A stretch of 64,000 bases of DNA. Source: Craspedostauros australis (taxonomy: Eukaryota > Bacillariophyta > Bacillariophyceae > Mastogloiales > Achnanthaceae). The DNA lies in assembly GCA_026770025.1 (NCBI GenBank), contig JAMXDE010000010.1, positions 1,798,001 to 1,862,000 of the forward strand, written 5' to 3'. The notes below the pieces were generated by a model that saw only the letters and a list, made by a program, of their open reading frames with translations, searched no databases and was not told the DNA's origin. The translations under genes were made by a program, and so were the position numbers. Each line of letters starts with the position of its first letter. Position 1 is the first letter of the stretch. This document shows, piece after piece, positions 10,431 through 20,269 of this stretch.

Positions 10431-13400
10431 TTACGACTGCTGACTTGATCGTGCGGCGATGCGTGCGTCGATCGCGGCGCATCTCTCACAACCAGATCCC
10501 ACCTGCTCTTGCAAGATCTTTACCTGCTCGAGGGTGTCCATCAGCCTTGTTTTCAGCTTGGAAATTGCCTCGTCGGGCTTCACTGTCTGCGTATACACCT
10601 CGATGAGCTCCATCGATGTGCGATCATCCTTCCTCTGCGAGTCCTCCTCGATGCGGTACAGGTGATGCAGCAGCTCGACATTGTCGCTCAGCATCGACCC
10701 GATGTCTTGGGGAACTGCCTTGGAATCCGCCAGCTTGTAAATGTCCTGAACAACATTGTCAACCTGGGCGGACCTGCGTGCCCGCGATTCCTCCTCCTTC
10801 TCGGTCCTGGCCTGAATCAGCTTGACCTTCTCCTGCGGCACCGGAGGCGCCTCCTGCTCACTCTTCAACCGCACGATCTCCTGGTGCAGCGACACAATCT
10901 GGTCGTTCTTCTTCTTCCGGATGTTCTTCAGGTCCTCGTTGATCCTCTTCGCCTCCTGCTCTCTGGCCGCCTGGGTCTTCTCCAGAACCTCCATGATCTG
11001 CTTGAGGTACGCGTGGTGGGACTCCTGCGTAGACTTCAGCTCGTTCTTCATCTTCGTCAACTCAGCCTTGTACCGAGCCTCCATGAGGTCCTTGTCGTGC
11101 CGAAGGGACTGCAGCTCCTGCATGGCAGAATCCTGCTGCTCCTTCAGCTCATCCTTGAGACGCGCGACCTCTGCATCGCGCTCTGACGTCATTGCCGACA
11201 GTTTCTTCTCGATGGAGTTCAGCTTGTTGACTGTTTGGTAGTTCTTGCTTTGGTACGACCGTCGAAGTTGGTTGTTGTCACTCTTGAACGCGAAGATCTT
11301 CTTGGCCAAGCCTTCGTTGATCTTTTGCAACTCTGCAACGCGCGTCCTGGCAGCCAAGGCCCCGGAGTCGGCACGTTCCACCTGGCTGGACAACGTGCGA
11401 TTGGTCTTCTCCGCCTTCTCTGCCCTGTGTGTCAGAGCTTCGTTGCTCTGTCGCAATGCAGCCATCTCAGCTTTCATGGTCGTCATCGCTGCTTCCATAT
11501 CGTGAAGCGCGGGTCTCTGAGCCGGCCCATCAGATGTGGATTGCGAGGCAACTGACTTCGCTGATGAAGATGTCTCATCGATTGCCCTCTCGAATTTTCT
11601 GCCTTCTGCATCGACGGAGCTCATTTGCGATGCCTCCCTCTGCTTCGTCATCTTCGACACTCGCATAATCTCGGCCAATCTGTTCTTCATCGTCCTCATC
11701 ATGAGCATGTGGCGTGCGAATTTCTGGAGCACTTCGTTTGCGTGCGCACGGCGGCTGTACTCCTTGCGCACAGGGAGGCCACGAACTGCTGCTTGGATCG
11801 TGATCGCAGCCTTCTGACGACGAAGGGACTCAGAGACTCGCGCAGCCATCTTGATCCTTACGATGCACTGGATTTGCAGGGCTGCTCTCTCACGACGCAT
11901 CGTCCCGGTCATCAGCTTGGCTGATCTAGCTCGGGCAAAGGACTGGATCTTCAGAGCGGCGTGATGCTCTCGCAATCCGCGCAGTGCTTGCTGAGCACCG
12001 ATGCAACGAGTCCAGCAAGCAATCGATGTTGCTGCCCGGTTCGAGCGCATCGTGGATGCGTCCTTTCTACCCAAGTTGCCACGGGAGAGGCTCTGGATCT
12101 TGAGTGCTGCCGCTCGTGTGCCACGATACTCCCGCTGAGCCTTCATGCATCGGAACCACGACGCGATCGAAGTGGAGGATTGGATCATGTCTCTTCGCTG
12201 AACTCTTACAACAGCCATCCTGACAAATGCCTGCAGACGCACGGTGTGGACACGAAGTGCGGCGTATCTGCCCACCGCCAACTTGCGCCTTGCGTGTTTC
12301 TGGATAGTTGCAGCGCGTTTCCCGTAGTAGCTCTTCCTCAGCACCTCCAGGCGTTCTTGCGCTCCTGGTTTGAAGAAGATCTTGGTCTTGCCGCACGCAA
12401 ATGGAAGGGAACGGCTTCCATTCATGTTGGGGGTGGATAGGTCGGACAGCCACGATGTGAGGACCGCCTGGACCTTTTCGTTGGTAGTTTCTGCTGCTGC
12501 GACCAAGGCACTTAGCTTGGATCCATCGGGAGATCCTGATTCTCCCGCCTCCTGTTGCTCCTCGATGAGCATGGAGTAACGAGAAAGGATGAAGTCGTAT
12601 CCCAACGAGGTAGGGAAGCTCTCCTTGGAGATTTGGATCGCGGTGATGAGGCCGGAGCATTGGAGCTGGTACAGCGTCGTGTTGTGATCGGTCAGCCGGG
12701 GCGTCATGGAGTTGTTGGGCTTGATGCATCGGATGTATCGTGTGCGGGAACCGGTCATTGCATCCATCAGCCCGTGTAGCTGCTGGCGGAACTTCTCGAT
12801 GACGTAGTTGCGACCGCGTTTCTTCTTGGGGCTTGTCATGATGTCGTCCGCAGCGCCGCTGGATCGTGTTGTCATCAGCTCTTCGAACTGAGAGCGGATG
12901 AAGGCGTTGTCGAACTTTGCGGCACATGAAGCGAGGTCATTGGAGATGGTGTCCATGTTGCGTTCCAAGAATTCTGTCGCGTCGTACTCCACCGGCGACG
13001 CGAAGTGCATCAATCCAAATTCTGTCCTGGTGTGCAGCTTCCTGTCGATCAGACGGTTGGACTCCTTGAATGCGACCTTGTTCTTCAGCACGTAGTTCTC
13101 GGGAGTCCCCTGCGGTCGAAGGCATTCTTCGTTCAGGGAGCCGATGAGGCCATCCCGTCCCTCCAGCAGATCAAGCACATCTGCATTGTCCACCAGCGCG
13201 AAGTCGTACAGATCGATGCCTTCTCTCTCGTATTCCGCCTTGATGAAGTTGAAGTTGTCATGGACGTACTTGTTGTGGAGTTTCTCGTTGGCATAGTTGA
13301 TGCAAAACTGTTCGAACCGGTTCACCTCAAAGTTCTCGAAGCCAAAGATGTCCAGTAGCGAGATGTGACCGATGGACTGGCCAGATTTCAGAGCCGCTGC

Positions 13401-16400
13401 GCCGAAGGCTGTGAAGTCGTTCATGCTCCGCACGACAGCATCGAAGATCCGTGCGTAGATGTCCTTGGCAAGGGCGTCACGGGCCTCGTATGCCGCCTGC
13501 GGTGGCATGCCGACCCTGACATCGACGCTGTTGCCTGGTGTTCGCAGCAGTCGGGATGTGAGCGACGATTCCAGATCTGCTGCTGGCAATCCGGTCATCG
13601 CAGATAGCTTGTTCAGCGCTTCCTCGGACGTCACGCTCGTGCCCTGGCCCAGCACTTCATCGAAGGTGAGGTTCCCAAGCTGCAGCACGATGATCAGAGC
13701 GCGCATGAGCTCTTCGAGGTCGGCACCGTAGATCTTGAACAGCTTTAGAGCAGCGCACGTGGAGTGCCAGTTGTCTTCGTCCGCAAAGCCATCCGACAAC
13801 GCGGCAGACTGCGAAAGGAACGCGTAGTCACTGGCAGTGGATGTGCCGAATCCGTCGAAGAATTTGTCCTTGGTGGCTGAGGGCGCCGCGAGGAGCTGGT
13901 AGAAGATGTGATATGATCTCTCGTTGTCATCGTGGTGGACAACTCGGCTCTTTTCGAGGAGGTAGGTCGTCGTTTTGCTCCCGACGAGGTCAGTGTACGG
14001 AACTGCCCTGCCAGCGTTGATGGAGGCGTCTTCGGGTTCCAGCAAGAACTGCAGCTGGATGAATCGGCCAAATCGCGAGCTGTTGTCATTGCGAGTTGTC
14101 TTGGCATTGCCGAACGCTTCGAAGATCGGTGAGGACTGGCACACTCTGGACACGATCTCTTGCGCCGTGACGTGTTCCGCATCGACTCCCTCTGGTCTCG
14201 TTTCCTGAACCGTCGCCAGATGCGTGATGACGATCTTGACGGATTCCGTCTTGCCGGCACCAGATTCGCCTGTGAAGAGAATCGTCTGGTTCTCGCCACC
14301 AGTTGCGAGTCCCCTGTAGGCTGACGAGGACACCTCGTAGACATGCGGGTCAAGCGCGGTTCTGTCGCCCATGGTGACCTTCTCCGAGATGCCCGTGATC
14401 GTGCTGCCATCGTCACCGTCTCTGTGCGCCTCCCAGATGTAGTGAGTGGCGTACTCGTCCCTCGTGTCAGACGAGTACAGCTCGTTGATCCATCTGAATG
14501 GATTCATGGCGATCACGATATCGCCAACTCTCGTGTACGGCTTGGATCGGTAGTGCCTGTCTTTCAGATTGTACAGGATAGCAGCATCGTGGAGGTGGAT
14601 GAGATCCGCCATGTCCGACTTGCCTTCGCTGCCGACCAACGAGTTCTGCTGCGGCAGTTCACCGTCGGTGTAGTCCGCGAAGAGCACCTTGCGCAGGGAG
14701 CAGGCACTGCGGATGCCATTCTGCTTCATCAGATCGGCGATCTCATCGTCGGATCTATTTTTCAGAGATGGATGCCGTTGCAGGGAGTTCTTGAACAGGG
14801 CCTCGGAATTGACGGTCGTGTCTTCCCAGTCGTCACTCTCGATGATGTTCACGATCACCCCATCATCCTCGTGCTTGGTGATCTTGGCAGGAAGCCATGC
14901 GAAAGCTCTGTCCTTGACGTAGACGCCCTTGACGGACTTCTTGGGGTCGAAGGGGAGAGCATCAAATCCGCTCAACTGCGCGTGTGTCCACGCCGATGAT
15001 TTCTTCTGCCTCGAGAAGTGCGCGTACTGTGCATCTGACAACCTCGATTGCTTCGCGATCTTCTTGCGATGGGATTTCCTTGGTGTCACGTCCGGGCTGA
15101 CGATCGCTGCGGGCTTGTCCATCGACACCGCAGGCTTGGATTGGGTCATGATTGCCTCGAGCGCGCCAGGTGCGTTATCCTTGGTGTTGACATCATCGCC
15201 GGCGATGTCCTTCTTCTCCTCGCTCACAGCTTCCTCGAGTTCTTTGGCGATGCTGCGCGGTTCATGGCGAGATGAGGTGCCCTCTTTGGACGCTGCGGTC
15301 ATCGTGATGTCTGACATATCTCCGGAGATCTGGTTGCTGCTGTTACCTCCTCCCCCTTGGATTTCCAGGTGGGACAATCGAAAGGACTGCTCTTTGCGTG
15401 AGGGGCTTCCGATGCTGTCAAGTTCCTTGTCGATCGGCGAGTCATTGCTTTGGCTCACCACCACCTCTTCCAGGGGCCTGTTGGCTTGCTTCACTAATTC
15501 TGGTGTGACCGCCTCGTCGGCTGTAGCAATGCCGTCAACTGGCTGGTCGTCCATCTCCGCATCTGCCATATCGGCGTGCACCTCTTCGGCCGAGTCCACC
15601 TGAAGGATCGCCAGATCGACATCATCTTCCAAGTCGAGAGGACGGGCATTGCGTTGCTTCTCCTTCAGTGCGCGTCCGTACTTGGTATCATCCTCCTCGA
15701 GTCGACGAACGGCCACGATGCGCAGGAGCGATGTGAATTCCACAGGGAATTCGTCCTCGTCAGTTTCGATGATGTACAGGTCGTTGGCCTTTGCCGTCAG
15801 GGTGTGATCCATGATGGCATCATGCACCGATGGAAAGAACCAGGCGCGATCGTCCATGTAGCACTTCAGCTCGGCAACGTTGGATGCTGCTTCGTGCAGC
15901 ACATCCGCGACTGTTGGAGACAGCTCGATGCCCAATTCCGATTTCAATTCGTCCAGGATCGATTGCATCTGGTCACGGATGCGCTGGAGCCGTTCCTCGC
16001 GTTGTTCCGGTGTCATGGGGATGCGCTTCAAATCGTCCTCGTTTGGCTCATCTCCGCCGACGTTGGTTGCTTCTGAGGATGGTGATAAGACATCGACGTC
16101 CTTGTCAGTCTCGCTTGCAGTGGGTTCAACACCGTCACGCTGTTCGTCATCACCAGCTTCGACAGCGTCAGCATCATCATGAACTGGAAGCGGAACAACA
16201 TCAACGACCACAAAGTCCTCCAAGGCCGACGGCGTGAGATCGATCGGCATGGACATGGTCTCGCGATGTTCCACGTTGACGGCATCCGTCTTATGCAGCC
16301 TAGCAGCGACCATGACCAACGTCGTGATGAGTTCGGCCGGGATCATCTTCTCGTCTTGCAGATGCGCGTAGCAGCGATCGATATGCTTGACGAGGGACAG

Positions 16401-18608
16401 GCTCTGCTCGTCGTCGACCAGCGTCTCGGTGATGGTGGGGTAGCACACCATGTCGTCGACGGTGGCGTCGAAGTACTTGTGCGTGTAGGTCACGGTGAAG
16501 GCGGCCTGGCAGATGGCGCGCACGATGGTGGGTGACAAGTTGCTGTTCATCGTCTTTTGGGTCTCGTTGAGGATGGTCTTGAGTTCCTGCTGCAGCAAGG
16601 CCTTGCGTTGGTCGGTCTCGTGCTGTCGGCGCTGTTCTCGTTTCTCTTCGGGAGTGACCGGTTCTGGCAGGATGACGTCGTCGCCGCCGGTCTCCTGATT
16701 CACGCCGAGCATGGAACTGTCCTTCGCGTTGCGTGGAGGAGTGGCGTAGCTGTTTGGTTCTGTGCTGTCCGGGGTGGCGTTGAGTCCAAGACGTTCCTCG
16801 AAGGTGGTCTGCTTGACCTCCTGGAGGCGTTCCATGATCTTGGAGGCTTGTGGCCGCGATGGAGATTCGTTTTCCTCCGTCTCGGCCGAGGAGTTAACGT
16901 CCATGAATGTGGCATCGAAGCTCACTGCCGGCGATGCCTGCAGAATCTGCTCCAGCGCAGAATTGTTATCGCCGGCGTTTCGTTTGTTGGTTGGTAGATC
17001 CGGCAGAGATGGCGTGATGGCGGAGGACTCCTGGCCGTCTGTTGCTGCCGAAGATTGCTCCTGCTGGGATTGCAACCACATGTCGGTAGACTCCAGGAAA
17101 GCTGCGTGTATCGCAGACTTCGTTTGAACTGGCGCACCGCTGACGTCGGCGTCGTCGCTGGCTCGGCTGTTGTTGTCGGTGGTGATCTGAGATCCAACAA
17201 TTTTGGTAGCTGCAACGTCATTGCTGCTGTCGGAAGCCGCTGCGTTCCTTTTGCGGTCTTCGGAAGGTTGATCTGCGTGAGGAGATTGGGAACCCATGGT
17301 GGAAGGCGTCGAATGCTGCGGCGACGATGTGTCGGAAGGAGTGAAGTAGGAACCGTTGGCATCCTGCGTGGACATGTTCCTGGGTGGTGTGCGATGGTCC
17401 GGATCCGCCTGACCGCTAGCGTTGCGGATGGGCGATGTGGGAGGGAAGAAGGGTGGTTGGACTCCGTCGTTCTCTTTGGTCGACGCTGAATCGGTTGCTG
17501 CGTTGGTGGCGCCGGCTGTATCCGCGTCGGCAGTTTGATTTGCAGGTGCAGTGACAGAGGAGGCCATCTTTGCGAGTTGTTCCGATGGAAATAGATCCGT
17601 AAAGCCCATGATCTTGCTTATCCTGTACCGTTCGTGATCTGGCAGAACCTCCCTGTTAGCTTCGAAAGGGTCTAGCTCCACACGATTCTGGATGTGCAAT
17701 GGAAGAGTCCTCTTGTTCCGCCATGCACTGGATGATGACGAGGATGAAGATGAACTCGACGGAGATTGAGATGCGCTGCCTTCTGCACTTGCCTTCTTTT
17801 GGAAGTAGAGGCTGCTGTCTTCGTCGTCGTCGTCGCTGTGATTACTACTGTTGGTTCTGCTGCTACTGCTGCTGATATCTGCGTCCTGATAATCGTTGCC
17901 ACCAAGGTTGCCAATATCAAGAGCAGTGTCAAAGGAAAGCGTTCCAGCTTGCTCCACGTCGCTCCACCAATGATCCAACGCGTTGTTGGCACTGCCGATG
18001 CTGCTGTGGCTGCTGAGGTCGAAGCTCTGGCTGCGTCTCGATCTTTCTTCGCTGCGCTGGGTCTTGGCCTCCTCCAGTCGGTTGTCCAGCCTCGCCTTGC
18101 GTTCACGCAATCGCTGCAGCTTCTCGGCGATCTGCTTGGCGCTGTCGGAAGGTTGCTTCTGTTGTTGCTTCTGCCGTTGCTTCTGCCGTTGCTTGTCTCT
18201 GCGCCGTTTCGATAGCTTCGATGATGACTTGGATGGTGCCTTTGACGATGCTGTGGATGCAAATGTGGATGCAAATGTGGATGCGATACCTGTTGCTTCC
18301 TTTTGTGATGGAGCAAGAGATGTGGATGCCTGCGATGTGTTGCTATTGCTATTGGTGGTGATGGTGTTGATAGTAGTGTGGCTATGAACGTTCTCCCCAC
18401 CAGTGCTCCCGCTGCTCTCGCTGCGATTGCTGTGGACTGAGGCGCTTCTGCCACTCTTCGTCCGTTTGGTTTTTGCCGACGACGATGAGGACTGAAGCGA
18501 CGCCGACCTCGCAGCAGCGCTCTTGTTGCTGCCGCTCCTGCCATCGCCCTCACTGTTCCCACTGCTATTGCTGCTGCCATGCCTCGAACCTCCCAACAGA
18601 CGGATCAT
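10431..18608 (-). CDS. Giant unconventional myosin heavy chain with a long N-terminal extension
   Basis: A single uninterrupted frame of 2,725 residues encodes an actin-based ATP-driven motor. Residues 1-300 are Ser-rich and low in complexity, with a Lys/Arg/Gln helix near 130-190. Residues 650-790 and 863-1000 hold two copies of an unknown helical domain. The motor spans about 1,225-2,080: an SH3-like start, P-loop GESGAGKTES (about 1,447-1,456), switch-I-like NDNSSRFGRF, switch-II-like LLDIFGFENFEVN, an actin-binding-region stretch (GLMDAMTGSRTRYIRCIKPN) and the converter end FACGKTKIFFK. About eight IQ-like segments follow (about 2,090-2,330), likely light-chain or calmodulin sites. A long coiled coil (about 2,390-2,640) suggests dimerisation. 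The tail ends without a recognised cargo domain. Most myosins are 1,000-2,000 residues, so the N-terminal extension is exceptional. I cannot assign the class from memory. Confidence 0.95.
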   Translation of the reverse strand: MIRLLGGSRHGSSNSSGNSEGDGRSGSNKSAAARSASLQSSSSSAKTKRTKSGRSASVHSNRSESSGSTGGENVHSHTTINTITTNSNSNTSQASTSLAPSQKEATGIASTFASTFASTASSKAPSKSSSKLSKRRRDKQRQKQRQKQQQKQPSDSAKQIAEKLQRLRERKARLDNRLEEAKTQRSEERSRRSQSFDLSSHSSIGSANNALDHWWSDVEQAGTLSFDTALDIGNLGGNDYQDADISSSSSRTNSSNHSDDDDEDSSLYFQKKASAEGSASQSPSSSSSSSSSSSAWRNKRTLPLHIQNRVELDPFEANREVLPDHERYRISKIMGFTDLFPSEQLAKMASSVTAPANQTADADTAGATNAATDSASTKENDGVQPPFFPPTSPIRNASGQADPDHRTPPRNMSTQDANGSYFTPSDTSSPQHSTPSTMGSQSPHADQPSEDRKRNAAASDSSNDVAATKIVGSQITTDNNSRASDDADVSGAPVQTKSAIHAAFLESTDMWLQSQQEQSSAATDGQESSAITPSLPDLPTNKRNAGDNNSALEQILQASPAVSFDATFMDVNSSAETEENESPSRPQASKIMERLQEVKQTTFEERLGLNATPDSTEPNSYATPPRNAKDSSMLGVNQETGGDDVILPEPVTPEEKREQRRQHETDQRKALLQQELKTILNETQKTMNSNLSPTIVRAICQAAFTVTYTHKYFDATVDDMVCYPTITETLVDDEQSLSLVKHIDRCYAHLQDEKMIPAELITTLVMVAARLHKTDAVNVEHRETMSMPIDLTPSALEDFVVVDVVPLPVHDDADAVEAGDDEQRDGVEPTASETDKDVDVLSPSSEATNVGGDEPNEDDLKRIPMTPEQREERLQRIRDQMQSILDELKSELGIELSPTVADVLHEAASNVAELKCYMDDRAWFFPSVHDAIMDHTLTAKANDLYIIETDEDEFPVEFTSLLRIVAVRRLEEDDTKYGRALKEKQRNARPLDLEDDVDLAILQVDSAEEVHADMADAEMDDQPVDGIATADEAVTPELVKQANRPLEEVVVSQSNDSPIDKELDSIGSPSRKEQSFRLSHLEIQGGGGNSSNQISGDMSDITMTAASKEGTSSRHEPRSIAKELEEAVSEEKKDIAGDDVNTKDNAPGALEAIMTQSKPAVSMDKPAAIVSPDVTPRKSHRKKIAKQSRLSDAQYAHFSRQKKSSAWTHAQLSGFDALPFDPKKSVKGVYVKDRAFAWLPAKITKHEDDGVIVNIIESDDWEDTTVNSEALFKNSLQRHPSLKNRSDDEIADLMKQNGIRSACSLRKVLFADYTDGELPQQNSLVGSEGKSDMADLIHLHDAAILYNLKDRHYRSKPYTRVGDIVIAMNPFRWINELYSSDTRDEYATHYIWEAHRDGDDGSTITGISEKVTMGDRTALDPHVYEVSSSAYRGLATGGENQTILFTGESGAGKTESVKIVITHLATVQETRPEGVDAEHVTAQEIVSRVCQSSPIFEAFGNAKTTRNDNSSRFGRFIQLQFLLEPEDASINAGRAVPYTDLVGSKTTTYLLEKSRVVHHDDNERSYHIFYQLLAAPSATKDKFFDGFGTSTASDYAFLSQSAALSDGFADEDNWHSTCAALKLFKIYGADLEELMRALIIVLQLGNLTFDEVLGQGTSVTSEEALNKLSAMTGLPAADLESSLTSRLLRTPGNSVDVRVGMPPQAAYEARDALAKDIYARIFDAVVRSMNDFTAFGAAALKSGQSIGHISLLDIFGFENFEVNRFEQFCINYANEKLHNKYVHDNFNFIKAEYEREGIDLYDFALVDNADVLDLLEGRDGLIGSLNEECLRPQGTPENYVLKNKVAFKESNRLIDRKLHTRTEFGLMHFASPVEYDATEFLERNMDTISNDLASCAAKFDNAFIRSQFEELMTTRSSGAADDIMTSPKKKRGRNYVIEKFRQQLHGLMDAMTGSRTRYIRCIKPNNSMTPRLTDHNTTLYQLQCSGLITAIQISKESFPTSLGYDFILSRYSMLIEEQQEAGESGSPDGSKLSALVAAAETTNEKVQAVLTSWLSDLSTPNMNGSRSLPFACGKTKIFFKPGAQERLEVLRKSYYGKRAATIQKHARRKLAVGRYAALRVHTVRLQAFVRMAVVRVQRRDMIQSSTSIASWFRCMKAQREYRGTRAAALKIQSLSRGNLGRKDASTMRSNRAATSIACWTRCIGAQQALRGLREHHAALKIQSFARARSAKLMTGTMRRERAALQIQCIVRIKMAARVSESLRRQKAAITIQAAVRGLPVRKEYSRRAHANEVLQKFARHMLMMRTMKNRLAEIMRVSKMTKQREASQMSSVDAEGRKFERAIDETSSSAKSVASQSTSDGPAQRPALHDMEAAMTTMKAEMAALRQSNEALTHRAEKAEKTNRTLSSQVERADSGALAARTRVAELQKINEGLAKKIFAFKSDNNQLRRSYQSKNYQTVNKLNSIEKKLSAMTSERDAEVARLKDELKEQQDSAMQELQSLRHDKDLMEARYKAELTKMKNELKSTQESHHAYLKQIMEVLEKTQAAREQEAKRINEDLKNIRKKKNDQIVSLHQEIVRLKSEQEAPPVPQEKVKLIQARTEKEEESRARRSAQVDNVVQDIYKLADSKAVPQDIGSMLSDNVELLHHLYRIEEDSQRKDDRTSMELIEVYTQTVKPDEAISKLKTRLMDTLEQVKILQEQVGSGCERCAAIDARIAARSSQQS

Positions 18609-20269
18609 CGTGATACGACTGCGGGTACCTCCACCAGCAAGACCACCAGCACCTCCACGAGCACCAATCGGCTTCTTTCTCCAATCACTCGCTCGCCACG
18701 ATCATGCGGCGCACCTAAAAACTTGGCGCTGCTTTGATGGGATAGAACGATGCGCTCTGCTATGTGTTGCATACCAACGGCAACGCCTACTATGCCATCG
18801 ACATGGAGCCAACGCTCGAGGTTGTAAGTTGGAACGGACGAAGTGCTTTGGAAGTGCGCGATGTCGTCCGTTTTTGCTTCCTCGTCTTTTTTGGCGCGAT
18901 ACTTGCCCACAACACTTCCGCGGAACAGGTCGCAATAACGAGGAACTACTCGCTCGAAACCTCGTAGACTGCACCTCGGACGCAGCGACGTTGAGAACCT
19001 GGCAGGCGCGAAACACTCCCACCACTGCTTCAAACACACATTAATTATCGTGTGGATGCCATTCATCCAACGGCAGCGCGGATGGGCGTTACGCTGACCG
19101 AGGCGCCCAAAAATAAACCGGATGTTCTTGCGATCTGCGAACACTCAGCAACACGCAACACTGCGGAGACGAACATTCCGTCCATTCCATCTATTATAAT
19201 TGCATGACGGGCTGGGATAGAGTCGATTAGACTTGTCTCTGTCCAAACATCAGAAAGACGACTGCAGAGGGATGGTGTCTGGTTTGGTCTGGGCATGATG
19301 TGACGATCTTTGTCTTGGAGGAAACGCGCCACTGCATGTCCTTGGAAGGATCGCCACAAATCTGGCTCCCGCACTGCTTCCACTGCTGCCACACAATGCC
19401 ACCCTCCACGTTGCAACCAGAGATGTCGCGCTCTCCCTCTCCAGACAGTAAATGGTTCCTGATCACAAGATGGGGTCTCAAGGACAGCATTACAGTTTCT
19501 TCTCGTTGTTCATGAAGCCTCCACCATCGCATCAGCTGTCGTATTGGCGCATGGAATCGATGATGCTTTCTGAAGATGCTGTTGGCCTCCTGACATGTCA
19601 GAGCAACTGAGAATACACAAGGACCACAACTACTCATGAGTAATGGGTATCACGAGGGGAGGTATAATATGTATCTAGACAGAGTATAGCATTCTATTAT
19701 GCATCCTTTGTGTCCTCACATTCCTTCCTGTACCTGCCTTTTCCTGTTGCAGACCTCATCTCTCTCCACAGAGAATTGCTCAAATTGACGCCAACCCCGA
19801 CGCAGTAGCGGCATCATTGATTCGGCATAGTACAGGACTTTCCTCGTGTGCCCTCCACGAGACTCATCTACTCTAAATCGCAATAGTCACATGCTTCTGC
19901 AGATGGAGACGGAGGCCGCCGAAATTTGTCGCAGAAACGCCGTTCGCGCATCAGTTCAGCGGCGATTCTCTTTCTTCCTCAGAACAAACCAGAACTTCGG
20001 TTTGCACTCATTGTGCTTGCGCGTGAGCGCCACATTCTTCCCAATTGATGGTGACACCCATGACTAGCGCAGAACACCGGCATCAAAAGGTCATTGTGCG
20101 CGTACTCGTAATCTGACTGTATGGTACTATGGTGCGTCGAATGTTCTCGGTTAGATTAGCTTGTTCCATTCAGACTGAAGTATTCTACTCTAGCATATAT
20201 ACTCAACCCTCTATTGTTTGCTTACTTGCTTATTTGTTCATCCTGCTGCTTGCTCTCGTTGGACACGCT
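18609..20269. other. Upstream region of the myosin gene and 3' flank of the cyclin gene
   Basis: About 1.7 kb with no convincing gene. A minus-strand open frame at 19227-19637 has no recognisable motif. The myosin promoter should lie in the left part, just above 18608. No repeat longer than a few units was noticed. Confidence 0.45.

Noticed and set aside
10509-11186. Leu/His-rich open frame of 225 codons on the + strand
   Set aside because: It is antisense to the myosin coiled coil; reversed Glu/Lys codons give the Leu-rich translation.
19227-19637. Minus-strand frame with spaced Cys/Trp residues resembling a thrombospondin repeat
   Set aside because: Only a short stretch fits, the spacing of the cysteines is wrong, and there is no signal peptide or neighbouring exon.
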